64,000 nt of DNA, from contig NZ_OY780933.1 of NCBI RefSeq assembly GCF_963676065.1, positions 2,396,122 to 2,460,121 on the forward strand, written 5' to 3'. A program made the translations under genes and the position numbers. Positions within the stretch are counted from its first letter, which is position 1; every line of letters begins with the position of its first letter. Source of the DNA: Maridesulfovibrio sp. (GTDB taxonomy: Bacteria; Desulfobacterota; Desulfovibrionia; Desulfovibrionales; Desulfovibrionaceae). Under the pieces are notes generated by a model that worked only from the letters and a program-made list of their open reading frames with translations, made no database searches and was not told where the DNA came from. Shown here one piece after another: positions 33,648 through 42,200 of this stretch.

Positions 33648-34450
33648 TGTCTACCGACATTCATCCATCAGCCATTGTTGATTCCAGCGCACAGCTGGGA
33701 GAAAATGTTAAGATCGGACCCTTTAGCATTGTTGAAGCGAACACGATTATCGGTGATAACTGCACTCTTGATGCGCATGTACATATTAAGTCATTCGTCA
33801 GCATGGGTAGCGGAAATACCATCAGCAGCGGCGTTATCCTCGGAGATTTACCCCAGCACCTTGGATTCAAGGGTGAGGAAACATGGGTAAAACTGGGAGA
33901 CAACAATATCCTGCGTGAATATGCGACTATCCACCGTGCTACCGGCGTTGATATCGGTCACGAAAGTACTGTTGTAGGCAGCGATTGCATGCTTATGGCT
34001 TATAGTCATGTGGCGCATGACTGCACCCTTGGCGATCACGTTATCATGGCCAGTTCTGCGAATATAGCCGGACATGTAGATGTCGGTAATTATGTTACCA
34101 TCGGCGGTATGTCTGGTGTTCACCAGTTTGTCAGAATCGGTGATTATGCTTTTATCGGTGCTATGTCCGGTTTCGGGCAGGACGTACCTCCATACATGAT
34201 TGCAACCGGTGTACGTGGTGCGCTCCAGGGACCAAACTCCATTGGACTGCGCAGGAATGGTTTCAATGCCAAGACCTGTAATTCCATTAAAAAAGCTTAC
34301 AAGCTTATTTTCCGTTCAGCAGTTCCCCGCAAAGAAGCTTTGGAACAGGCGGAACAGGATTTTGCTGAAATTCCTGAAGTGTTGAATCTCATCGAATTTA
34401 TCCGTTCCAGCAAACGGGGAGTTACCTCGGCTGGACATGGCTCTAAATAA
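33647..34450 (+). CDS. lpxA: UDP-N-acetylglucosamine O-acyltransferase
   Basis: A 267-residue first enzyme of lipid A synthesis, transferring a 3-hydroxyacyl chain from ACP to UDP-GlcNAc. The N-terminal two-thirds are hexapeptide repeats of a left-handed beta-helix, with the catalytic His in YSHVAHDCTLGDHV and the following IAGHVDVGNYVTIGG. The C-terminal helical domain (NSIGLRRNGF onwards) is standard. The length is typical (262 in E. coli). It overlaps fabZ and is followed two bases later by lpxI. Confidence 0.97.
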   Translation: MSTDIHPSAIVDSSAQLGENVKIGPFSIVEANTIIGDNCTLDAHVHIKSFVSMGSGNTISSGVILGDLPQHLGFKGEETWVKLGDNNILREYATIHRATGVDIGHESTVVGSDCMLMAYSHVAHDCTLGDHVIMASSANIAGHVDVGNYVTIGGMSGVHQFVRIGDYAFIGAMSGFGQDVPPYMIATGVRGALQGPNSIGLRRNGFNAKTCNSIKKAYKLIFRSAVPRKEALEQAEQDFAEIPEVLNLIEFIRSSKRGVTSAGHGSK

Positions 34451-34452
34451 AT

Positions 34453-35292
34453 ATGAAAAATAATTCTGAGACAATAGGTCTTATAGCCGGGGGGGGACAA
34501 TTTCCCCTCCTGGTTGCAAAAGGAGCCGCAGCACAGGGAAACCGTGTTGTGGCTGTTTTTTTTAAGGGACATTCAAATTTCGAAGTGCAAGACTTCGTTG
34601 ATTCATCTGTTGAGCTTAAGCTCGGACAGCTCAATAAGCTGATTTCTTTTTTCAAAAAAAACGGGGTCGGCAAAGTTGTAATGGCTGGGACAATCAATAA
34701 ACCTAAAGCCCTTGATATCCGTCCTGATTTTAGGGCCGCAAAGCTGCTTTTTAAGCTGGCTACCAAGGGTGATGATGTTCTGCTTAGGACCATTGCTGCT
34801 GAATTTGAATCTGAGGGTATGCAGGTAGTCGGACCACATGAATATGCGCCTGACCTTCTTACTCCTGCCGGTTTCCTGACCAAACGGAAACCGAACGATA
34901 CAGAGCGGTCCGATCTTGTTTTCGGTTGGAAGATCGCCCGTGAACTTGGCCGGATGGATATCGGGCAATGCGTTGTTGTTCGCGAAGGAATCGTCGCTGC
35001 CGTTGAAGCCATTGAAGGTACGGACGCTGCGGTTAAACGCGGTTGCGAGCTCGGCGGAAAGGGCTGCTGTATCGTCAAGGTTTTTAAGCCCGGTCAGGAA
35101 AAACGGGTGGATATGCCTTCGATAGGGCTGAAGACAGTTCAGGGCATGAAGGATCTTGGAGCTTGTTGCCTTGGAGTTGAAGCAGGGAAAAGCCTTTTCT
35201 TTGATTTAGATGAATCCGTGAAATTTGCTGAAAAGCACGGCATTACAATCGTCGGGCTGACTCAGGAACTTGTTGAAGAAATGTCCGATTAA
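34453..35292 (+). CDS. lpxI: UDP-2,3-diacylglucosamine pyrophosphatase LpxI
   Basis: A 279-residue enzyme of the LpxI (DUF1009) family, which hydrolyses UDP-2,3-diacylglucosamine to lipid X and UMP. It substitutes for LpxH in alphaproteobacteria and many deltaproteobacteria. Seen: IGLIAGGGQFPLLVAKGA at the N-terminus, the MAGTINKPKALD segment, and CVVVREGIVAAVEAIEGTDA followed by the KVFKPGQEKRVDMPSIG block, all conserved in the family. It is the last gene of the envelope operon; a terminator follows. Confidence 0.95.
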   Translation: MKNNSETIGLIAGGGQFPLLVAKGAAAQGNRVVAVFFKGHSNFEVQDFVDSSVELKLGQLNKLISFFKKNGVGKVVMAGTINKPKALDIRPDFRAAKLLFKLATKGDDVLLRTIAAEFESEGMQVVGPHEYAPDLLTPAGFLTKRKPNDTERSDLVFGWKIARELGRMDIGQCVVVREGIVAAVEAIEGTDAAVKRGCELGGKGCCIVKVFKPGQEKRVDMPSIGLKTVQGMKDLGACCLGVEAGKSLFFDLDESVKFAEKHGITIVGLTQELVEEMSD

Positions 35293-35334
35293 AGTCTTTG
35301 CTGCAATCTGCTAAGTATCTAATTATGTAATAAA

Positions 35335-35372
35335 AAGGCACCGTCTTTGTTCTAAAGACGGTGCCTTATTAA
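35335..35372. terminator. Bidirectional terminator between lpxI and the FmdB-like gene
   Basis: Perfect 14-bp stem (35335-35348 with 35354-35367, AAGGCACCGTCTTT and complement), between converging operons. Confidence 0.92.
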
Positions 35373-35374
35373 TT

Positions 35375-35620
35375 TTAAGCCTTACCGCAGCATGAGCCGG
35401 GGACGCATCCTTTAGACGAAGGATTGGCCCCGCAGCAACCGGTCCCGCGGGCATCAGGAATACTGGGAGTATCTTTCCCTGTCAGCGATGAAGTTGATGA
35501 CATCAGTTTTTCCCCTGCATTTTTTCCGCAATTCGGGCATTTGCTTGTCTCTGCATTCACGCTGCTGATTTCTTCGTATACGTTTCCGCACTCGCGGCAT
35601 TTAAATTCATATATTGGCAT
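35375..35620 (-). CDS. FmdB-family zinc-ribbon protein
   Basis: An 81-residue protein beginning MPIYEFKCRECG with a second pair CPNCG at about residue 33, the FmdB/CxxC_CXXC_SSSS putative regulatory zinc ribbon. The C-terminus is Gly/Ser/Cys-rich (GTGCCGAN, PGSCCGKA) with several extra Cys that could bind metal. FmdB was named from a possible regulator of formamidase; the true function is unknown. It is the last gene of the minus-strand cluster of MinD-type ATPases and a CGGC protein, and is separated from the next gene by nine bases. Confidence 0.85.
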   Translation of the reverse strand: MPIYEFKCRECGNVYEEISSVNAETSKCPNCGKNAGEKLMSSTSSLTGKDTPSIPDARGTGCCGANPSSKGCVPGSCCGKA

Positions 35621-35629
35621 GTTCTGTAC

Positions 35630-36001
35630 TTATTCACCGAAGATGTTTTCCGGGATATAAGGATGGGTACCTTCGATGACTTCGCACCCGGCCTTGGCTT
35701 TAACTTTTTTCAGGAGAACGTCCTTGTGTGGACAGTGCATGGTTATGCAAGGAGCAATGTAAACTTTGTTCGGAACTTCGTCCATAGGTCCGTTCCAGAG
35801 CTTCATATGGGCCATTCTAGTCACAATACCGCTGCCGGGACATCCACCGCAACCGACTATACCGACCAGTTCTGTATCATCAGCGCAGCTTTTGAATTCT
35901 CCGTCACGGCGGTTAAAGCCGACCATACAGCGGGAACACCCGATGCATATGTCGTCCATCGCCATGCTGCAACCGAGAATAACGATTTTTTCCTTGCCCA
36001 T
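35630..36001 (-). CDS. CGGC-domain protein (predicted metal-binding)
   Basis: A 123-residue Cys-rich protein of the CGGC domain family. Seen: ILGCSMAMDDICIGCSRCMVGF near the N-terminus, the name-giving VGCGGCPGSG in the middle, and CITMHCPH toward the end. The many Cys and His suggest Fe-S cluster or metal binding. A strong AAAAGGAG precedes the ATG. It sits 12 bases after the second MinD-type ATPase gene, so is expected to work with the two ATPases. No reaction is known. Confidence 0.88.
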   Translation of the reverse strand: MGKEKIVILGCSMAMDDICIGCSRCMVGFNRRDGEFKSCADDTELVGIVGCGGCPGSGIVTRMAHMKLWNGPMDEVPNKVYIAPCITMHCPHKDVLLKKVKAKAGCEVIEGTHPYIPENIFGE

Positions 36002-36013
36002 GATTTTCTCCTT

Positions 36014-36871
36014 TTAAAAATTAGCTTCCATCTTGTTCCAGATAGCCTCAATCTTTTTACCCATTCCTTCAGGGTCGAATTCAACTACGGATTGCCCAGC
36101 GAGTTGAGCCTTTGAGAAAATTGTGTCGTAAGGTAGTTCCCCTGCGAGGAGGATGTCCTTTTCAGCGCAGAAGGAGCGGATTTCGGCTTCCTGTCCGGAG
36201 TTGATCCCACATTTGTTTATGATTGCCATGGAGGGAATCTTAAAATGTTCACACAATTTGTGTACCCTTTTCAGGTCGTGCACAGCGGATATGGTCGGTT
36301 CCGCCACGAATACCGCAAGGTCTGCGTTGGTCAAAGAGGCGATGACCGGACATCCTACACCTGGTGAGCCATCAACCAGTACCAGCTCAGCGCCCAGTTC
36401 TTCTCCAATTTCGGCAGAAGCGTTGCGTACTGTGGTGACCAGTTTTCCAGAGTTTTCTTCGCCGATGCCCAGTTCGGCATGGATCATCTGCCCGAATCGG
36501 GTTTCAGACTGGAACCACTGACCGCAGAGTCTAGGGTTTACAGATACAGCTTCGACAGGGCAGACATATGAGCACACGCCGCACCCTTCGCATTTCTCGG
36601 GCATTACGTTGAAATCGGTAGAAATAGCGTCAAATTTGCAATGCTCGACGCAAAGGCCGCATTGTGTACAAAGCTCGGGATTAATTTCCGGCCGTTCTCC
36701 GCTGTAAAAGTCGTGTTTTTCTTTTATTTCAGGATGCAGGATAAGATGCAGATCTGCTGCATCAACATCGCAGTCCGCCAGAACTTTTTTCGGTCCGACC
36801 GAGGCCAGCCCGGCAACTACGCTGGTTTTACCTGTTCCGCCTTTTCCGCTGATTACTACTAACTGTTTCAT
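36014..36871 (-). CDS. MinD-superfamily P-loop ATPase with inserted ferredoxin domain
   Basis: A 285-residue nucleotide-binding protein. The deviant Walker A GKGGTGKTSVV opens the MinD/Mrp fold. Inserted at about residues 60-110 are two 4Fe-4S motifs, CTQCGLCVEHC and CEGCGVCSYVC, then the switch region DGSPGVGCPV and the C-terminal half of the ATPase. Such paired ATPases are typical of anaerobes and, in Desulfovibrio, are found in the operons for the orange-protein complex. It is probably involved in Fe-S or metal cofactor handling coupled to ATP. It forms a tandem pair with the paralog encoded four bases upstream. Confidence 0.92.
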   Translation of the reverse strand: MKQLVVISGKGGTGKTSVVAGLASVGPKKVLADCDVDAADLHLILHPEIKEKHDFYSGERPEINPELCTQCGLCVEHCKFDAISTDFNVMPEKCEGCGVCSYVCPVEAVSVNPRLCGQWFQSETRFGQMIHAELGIGEENSGKLVTTVRNASAEIGEELGAELVLVDGSPGVGCPVIASLTNADLAVFVAEPTISAVHDLKRVHKLCEHFKIPSMAIINKCGINSGQEAEIRSFCAEKDILLAGELPYDTIFSKAQLAGQSVVEFDPEGMGKKIEAIWNKMEANF

Positions 36872-36875
36872 TCTG

Positions 36876-37733
36876 TTATGCTCCGCTCACTTGTTCTTGG
36901 ATAGAGGACCAGATTCTGGCAAATTCGTCCTTGAAGCCGGGAATGCTTTCATAAAGCAGATTCCCTTCGGAATATTGGGCCGCGGCTTCACGGCTGTGCG
37001 GGAGCGAGCCAAGTAGTGGAACATTTTTTTCCATAAGATATTTCTCCACCCGGTCATCACCCATGCCGGCGCGATTTATGACCACGCCACATGGTTTTTT
37101 CAGGGTCTGCATGAGCTGTACAGCCAGATTAAGATCGTGCAGTCCAAAAGGGGTGGGCTCGGTAACCAGTACAACAAAATCAGTACCGTCAATGGATTCC
37201 ACCACCGGGCAGGAGGTTCCGGGGGGACAGTCCAGAATATTTACTTCTGCCCGGGGGGAAATTCTTTTTACCGCATTGATCAGCGGCGGGGCCATTGCTT
37301 CACCGATACGCATCAGCCCTTTAGAAAAATAAATGTTGCCCGCTTTTCCGGTGGAAGTTGTGCCGATTTCTCTTTTACCTTTACCGATGGCATCTGCCGG
37401 ACAGGCCAATTCACACAGTCCGCAGCCATGGCAGAGTTCGGAAAAGCAGAGCACTGAATCAACCATCCAGATCAGGGATTTAAAGCGGCAGAGTTCGATG
37501 CATTTTTTGCAGGATTCCCCAAGGCATTTGTCTTCGTCAATATCCGGAACTTCAAGGAATTCCTTTTGTTCAGGACCCAAATCAGGATTGAGGAAAAAGT
37601 GGGCATTAGGCTCTTCCACATCGCAGTCGGTAAAGCTTACACTTTTGCCCAGAGATTCAAGGTAGGCGGCGAAGTTAACGGCGACAGTGGTTTTCCCGGT
37701 TCCGCCTTTGCCGCTGGCAATTGCTATTTTCAT
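36876..37733 (-). CDS. MinD-superfamily P-loop ATPase with ferredoxin domain (paralog)
   Basis: A 285-residue paralog of the next gene. Walker A is SGKGGTGKTTVAVNF, and the inserted Fe-S domain has one atypical motif (CLGESCKKCIELC, with altered first spacing) and one classical motif (CHGCGLCELAC). DCPPGTSCPVV is the switch/Walker B region. The altered first motif may bind a cluster differently from the partner. AAGGAA lies before the ATG. The pair presumably forms a heterodimer. It is preceded by a hairpin terminator that separates it from the DUF5320 gene and may attenuate read-through. Confidence 0.92.
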   Translation of the reverse strand: MKIAIASGKGGTGKTTVAVNFAAYLESLGKSVSFTDCDVEEPNAHFFLNPDLGPEQKEFLEVPDIDEDKCLGESCKKCIELCRFKSLIWMVDSVLCFSELCHGCGLCELACPADAIGKGKREIGTTSTGKAGNIYFSKGLMRIGEAMAPPLINAVKRISPRAEVNILDCPPGTSCPVVESIDGTDFVVLVTEPTPFGLHDLNLAVQLMQTLKKPCGVVINRAGMGDDRVEKYLMEKNVPLLGSLPHSREAAAQYSEGNLLYESIPGFKDEFARIWSSIQEQVSGA

Positions 37734-37754
37734 ATATGTTATTCCTTCAACTTC

Positions 37755-37787
37755 AAAAAAGGTTCCGATACTAAATACCGGAACCTA
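37755..37787 (-). terminator. Hairpin terminator/attenuator between DUF5320 gene and ATPase genes
   Basis: Stem AGGTTCCG (37760-37767) / CGGAACCT (37779-37786), with a T-run on the minus strand. Located inside the cluster, so it may make DUF5320 transcript more abundant than the ATPase transcript. Confidence 0.75.
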
Positions 37788-37795
37788 TCGATTTA

Positions 37796-38101
37796 TTATT
37801 TGGCTGTTTCAGCTTTGAGCCTTCTGTTCTCAGCTTCCAGATCTGCGATACGTCTTTCCAGATCATTGCTGTACTCGTCCGTTCCGAAATCCTGCACGCC
37901 CATATTGCGACATGAACCGTCCCTGCGCCTAAGACCGAGACCCTGTCCACGGCCCATTCCCTGACTCATTCTCTGACCCATCTCGCGTCCGGCATTTTGT
38001 CTGAAACCGGCACCTTTTCCTCTGGCCATTCCGGCTCCGCAAGGACCAAGTCCTCGACCGGCCCTTTGGGAGCTATTGTTATTTCTGTTTGTAAATGTCA
38101 T
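37796..38101 (-). CDS. DUF5320 family protein
   Basis: A 101-residue protein with a Gly/Arg/Met-rich low-complexity first two-thirds (GRGLGPCGAGMARGKGAG and similar) and a C-terminal leucine-zipper-like coiled coil (ERRIADLEAENRRLKAE). This is the DUF5320 pattern, found in anaerobes next to dinitrogenase Fe-Mo cofactor-type proteins and MinD-type ATPases. GAGGAG precedes the ATG. It is the first gene after a sigma-54-type promoter. The coiled coil suggests oligomerisation; function unknown. Confidence 0.88.
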   Translation of the reverse strand: MTFTNRNNNSSQRAGRGLGPCGAGMARGKGAGFRQNAGREMGQRMSQGMGRGQGLGLRRRDGSCRNMGVQDFGTDEYSNDLERRIADLEAENRRLKAETAK

Positions 38102-38140
38102 TGTTGCTCCTCTGTTTGAGTTATTGTTACCTAAAGATTA

Positions 38141-38154
38141 GCAACTGTCGTGCC
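38141..38154 (-). promoter_or_regulatory. Sigma-54-type promoter of the DUF5320/ATPase cluster
   Basis: On the minus strand GGCACGACAGTTGC: GG and GC separated by exactly 10 bases, 10 of the surrounding positions matching the TGGCACG-N4-TTGC consensus. The GC lies 40 bases before the DUF5320 start, with a good SD in between. Confidence 0.8.
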
Positions 38155-38218
38155 TTGATGGTAACTTGCTGAAAATACATATATTGTTGCTTTAGAGATT
38201 TGTTTTTAAATTAGTTTA

Positions 38219-38267
38219 GGGCTTAAAATTAGCCCTAATTTTATGAGAATAGAATCAAAATTAGCCC
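38219..38267. promoter_or_regulatory. Inverted/direct repeats, candidate enhancer sites for a sigma-54 activator
   Basis: GGGCTTAAAATTAGCCC (38219-38235) is an inverted repeat overlapping a second one, AAAATTA-GCCC-TAATTTT (38225-38242). AAAATTAGCCC recurs at 38257-38267. These lie 65-115 bases upstream of the sigma-54-type promoter, the usual distance for upstream activator sites, and 30-80 bases before the divergent DUF89 gene. Confidence 0.55.
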
Positions 38268-38297
38268 CCTTCGTCGCGAACGGGGAAAGGTCTTGCC

Positions 38298-39146
38298 ATG
38301 AGAACTCATCTGGATTGTTTACCGTGCTTTTTGAAAATGGCGATTTCAGGAATTAGGGCGGCTTGTCCCGATCAGGAAGAGATACACGAAACGGTAATTA
38401 AACATTGGGCTGCCGGTTTTGCAGCTGCTGATTTGAATGAGTCACCTCCATCACTTGCCGGAAGGCTTTTTCGTGAAACAAAGCAGTATGTGGGCGATGT
38501 AGATATTTTTAAAACCCAGAAAGAAGAAGCCAACGCTCGGGTTCTGGAATTGCTTACGGAAGTGAAGGCCAAAGTGTTGGGCAGTGATAATCCTTTGCTG
38601 GCCGCGATGAGCGTTTCAATTATCGGCAATTATATGGATTGCGCGGTGATGGGGGAATATGACTGGGAAACAGAACTTGAGAATCTGGAACACGGACTTG
38701 ATATAAAGGTTTTTGAAAAGCTTATGGATAACATACGGTCACATAAATCCCTGTTGATTTTGGGAGATAATGCCGGTGAAATTGGGCTGGATACTATTTT
38801 AACCGGATTGTTGCGCGAAGAAGGCGTTAATGTGACTTATGCTGTACGCGGAAAGAATATCCTCAATGATGCCACCATGCTGGATGCTAAAATTGTGGGG
38901 ATGACCGATCTGTGCGAGGTAATTACATCCGGTGTTGATACTCCGGGAACCGTCCTTGACCGCTGTAATTCAAAGTTTCGTACATTGCTTGATGATTCAC
39001 CTGTTGTACTCAGCAAGGGACAGGGTAATTTTGAAGCTCTCTGGGGCGTGAGACCTGATGTTTTCTACGCTTTTAAGGTCAAATGTCCGGTTGTGGCAGA
39101 TGTTACCGGCCATCCTGTCAAAACTTCCCTGTTGTGTCAGGAGTAA
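38298..39146 (+). CDS. DUF89 (ARMT1-like) metal-dependent phosphatase-family protein
   Basis: A 282-residue protein of the DUF89 family, subfamily with an N-terminal CxxC (MRTHLDCLPCFL). Members characterised elsewhere are metal-dependent phosphatases that clear damaged phospho-metabolites. The conserved metal/active-site segment LILGDNAGEIGLD is intact at about residue 155, followed by VNVTYAVRGKNILNDAT and the late VVLSKGQGNFEAL. It is divergent from the DUF5320/ATPase cluster, sharing its control region. The substrate here cannot be predicted. Confidence 0.9.
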   Translation: MRTHLDCLPCFLKMAISGIRAACPDQEEIHETVIKHWAAGFAAADLNESPPSLAGRLFRETKQYVGDVDIFKTQKEEANARVLELLTEVKAKVLGSDNPLLAAMSVSIIGNYMDCAVMGEYDWETELENLEHGLDIKVFEKLMDNIRSHKSLLILGDNAGEIGLDTILTGLLREEGVNVTYAVRGKNILNDATMLDAKIVGMTDLCEVITSGVDTPGTVLDRCNSKFRTLLDDSPVVLSKGQGNFEALWGVRPDVFYAFKVKCPVVADVTGHPVKTSLLCQE

Positions 39147-39249
39147 TAATTCGGTTGTACTGGTGATGGTGTCCGTTTGGCTGAATTACCATTACTTTTT
39201 TTGTGTTATGCCGTATTAATCATAGATTGACGGTAAATGATCAACACAG

Positions 39250-42200
39250 GTGCTCTTAGTGCTTTTGCGGCTAAAAAAAATAATCTGGGTGTTCTTCATC
39301 GCTTTCGACTTCTGCGTTCTGGCAGTGGCCGCGGGGGGAGCTTTTTATCTGGAATCGGATGGGCCGCGAGTAGAGCTGGAAAAGATTCTCAGTTCGCAGA
39401 TGGGCCGGGATGTCCGTTTTCAAGATAATTTCGACCTGAATTTTTATCCCTGGCTGGGCGTTGATACCGGCCCGGTTACTGTTTCTGCTCCTGAAAATTC
39501 ATCGTATCCACACCAGCTTACAGTTAAGGATATTAATTTAAAGGTCAGACTTCTGCCTTTGCTGAGTGGGGAACTGGAGGTGGATACCATCATCGTCGAT
39601 TCGCCGTCTTTGCATGTGGACAGGCTGAAGGACGGTTCACTTAATCTCCCTGTTTTTGATTCAAGTGAAACAGAAAGAGAACGCACTTCCGGAGAGCGAT
39701 ATTTTAACCGCATAAGTGTGCGCGGAGCCAGCATTCTGAACGCCACTTGTGCATATAATGATGTTGGTAGCGGTAATTCTTTCAGAGTCTCCGGGATCAA
39801 TGTTCGTACCGGTCTGCTTCGCAAAGGCACACCGCTGGCCTTTGAAATCAGTGCCATACTCGATGCAGAGCTGTTCAGTCTAAAAGCCAAGGCTAACCTT
39901 AAAGGGCTGGTTGATTTTTCCGTGCGCCAAAAACGGGTAGCCCTATCCGACACATCGCTAGCGCTCAAGCTTGAGAGTAAAGAGTTGCTCGGTGCCAAGG
40001 AATCAGTGGATGGAATTGCATCTCTTGATTTCGACCTCATAGAGGGCAGGGTCGATGTAACAGGACTGGTTCTTCAGGGCGCCGGAATCCGTTTATCCGG
40101 AAGCGCCAACTGTACGGATATTTACCATGCTCCGGATTTCAAGGGGCGGCTGAAATCGACCAGATTCGATCCCAAGAAGGTTTTTTCCAAATTTACTCCT
40201 GTCCCTATTCCCTCAGCATATAAAGATATTTTGAATGTAGCTTCTTTTGAGATGAATTTCCATTCCACCCTTGAAAAGACGGAACTTTCCAATATGGTGC
40301 TTGCTGTGGATCATACTGTAATCAAAGGTGATTTTTCGCTTAAAGATTACAGCAATCCATGGCTGGAGTTCGACGTGCGAGCAGGTTCCGTGGTTTTTGA
40401 TCCATATGAGAAACTTTTTGACCTTGAAAAAAAATCAATAGAGAAGGACTCGACTCCTGAGAACGGAGGCGGTCCAGGCATAAAATCCTTTCGCGATATG
40501 GTCATTGCCGACATGGTTCGTAAAATTCCCTGTAACGGTAAGCTGGAAGTGGATCACTTCGTATATGACGGGATCAGGTTGAATAATGCTGAACTTTCAC
40601 TTTCACCGGGACCGGAGGTTGCAAGCCTTAGTATCGGTAAAGGATCTTATCTGGATGGTGATTTCGGATTGTCTGTGGGCCTTAAGTTCAGTGATAAGGA
40701 AAAGGGCGTTCTGTATCTGAACGGACAGGGATCGGTTTCGCCTTTCTCACTGTCCCGTCTGTCACAAAAGATTCAGGGTCTTAATTTTCGAGCCGGTAAG
40801 GCTTCATTCAAGCTTTCCGGTCTGACTTCGCGGGGGCGCACTCCGGGAGAACTGGTCCGTAATCTCAAGTTTGATTCCAGACTGGAAGGTCTGGGCGTTG
40901 TTGCTGATTTAAGCTTCAAGGGCGTGCCTGACGAGATGAAGAAAGTGCATGCTGAAAAAACCGCTGTGTCCTTACATCTTTCTCCGCTAGGTAGTGATAT
41001 TTCACGAAATATGGTCGGGCGTAAGCTCGCTCTCAAACTTTCCGGGGTAATGCTGGAACCTGCCGGAGTTTTCAATGGATCTTTTCATGGAGGGCTGCTG
41101 TGCAGCAGGAACGATCTTTCGGATATCGAGATCAGGGATGGAAAACTGGATTTCAGCATCGGCGGTAAGGGTGTTCCGGTCATTAAGAAAAATGTTTCAC
41201 TTAGTTTATCCGGTGGGGGTAAAATCAGGTCAGGTAATTTGAAGCTTGATAATTTTGCTTTTAAGAGCGGTAAGATAGACCTGAATGGGAATATCGACGC
41301 CCATCGATTAGGCTCAGAGACTGCCTCCGCCGTAGGAGTCATAAAGCTGCCTGAAACAGATTGTTCAGAATTTTTTGATTTATTCGGAATAAACAAACCA
41401 GAAACCAACGATCCCAATGCCTTTGATACTGTAGAGCTGGACAGCTCTTTTCAAATGAATGGTGAGAACCTCACTTTTCGGGTGAATAAATGTAGCCTCG
41501 ATGATGCCGCAGCAAATGGCACCTTTCAGATTTCCGATTTTAAAAATCCATTTCTTCATTTCGTTATTAAAGCCGATAAGGTTGATGTCGATCACTTTTT
41601 GCCACCTCAAATGCAGAAACTCAGCAAGGATAGCGTAAATCCGGGAGCTGGAGATATCAGGCAACCGGAATGGCAGTTCCCTGATGAGTTTTTGGGCGCG
41701 GTTAATGCCACCGGAAAGGTGGAATGCAACTATTTTAGAATTTTTGATTTCGGAGCTGGAAAAATAAGCGCGGATGTGGATATGCAGAATGCAATCATCG
41801 ACATTCATAATATGAAAGCTGATTTTCATAAGGGCAGTCTAGCGGGCAGGCTGGAATTGGGGCTTAAAAACGGTACTGTTTCCTTAGGCACTGATGTTGA
41901 AGCCCGGGGATTTCAGGCCGGTTTGTTTTTTGTGGATTACGTGGGTCGTGATTATGTGACGGGCAAGACCGATGCCTCTTTGGAAATTAATGGTCGTTCC
42001 ACTGCAAATATTGATTTTGTTGATACACTTAGCGGTGGTATAGCTTTCAAGATCGTGGACGGTTCCTATCTTTTCGCCGCCCCTCCTAAAAAGAACGAAA
42101 AAGAAAAGAAAAAGCCAAGTCCCACCAGCTTTTCGGTGATGAAGGGGGTCATTAACGGTAAGGACGGAAAATTTAAGGTTGGTAATTATCTGCTAAAGAC

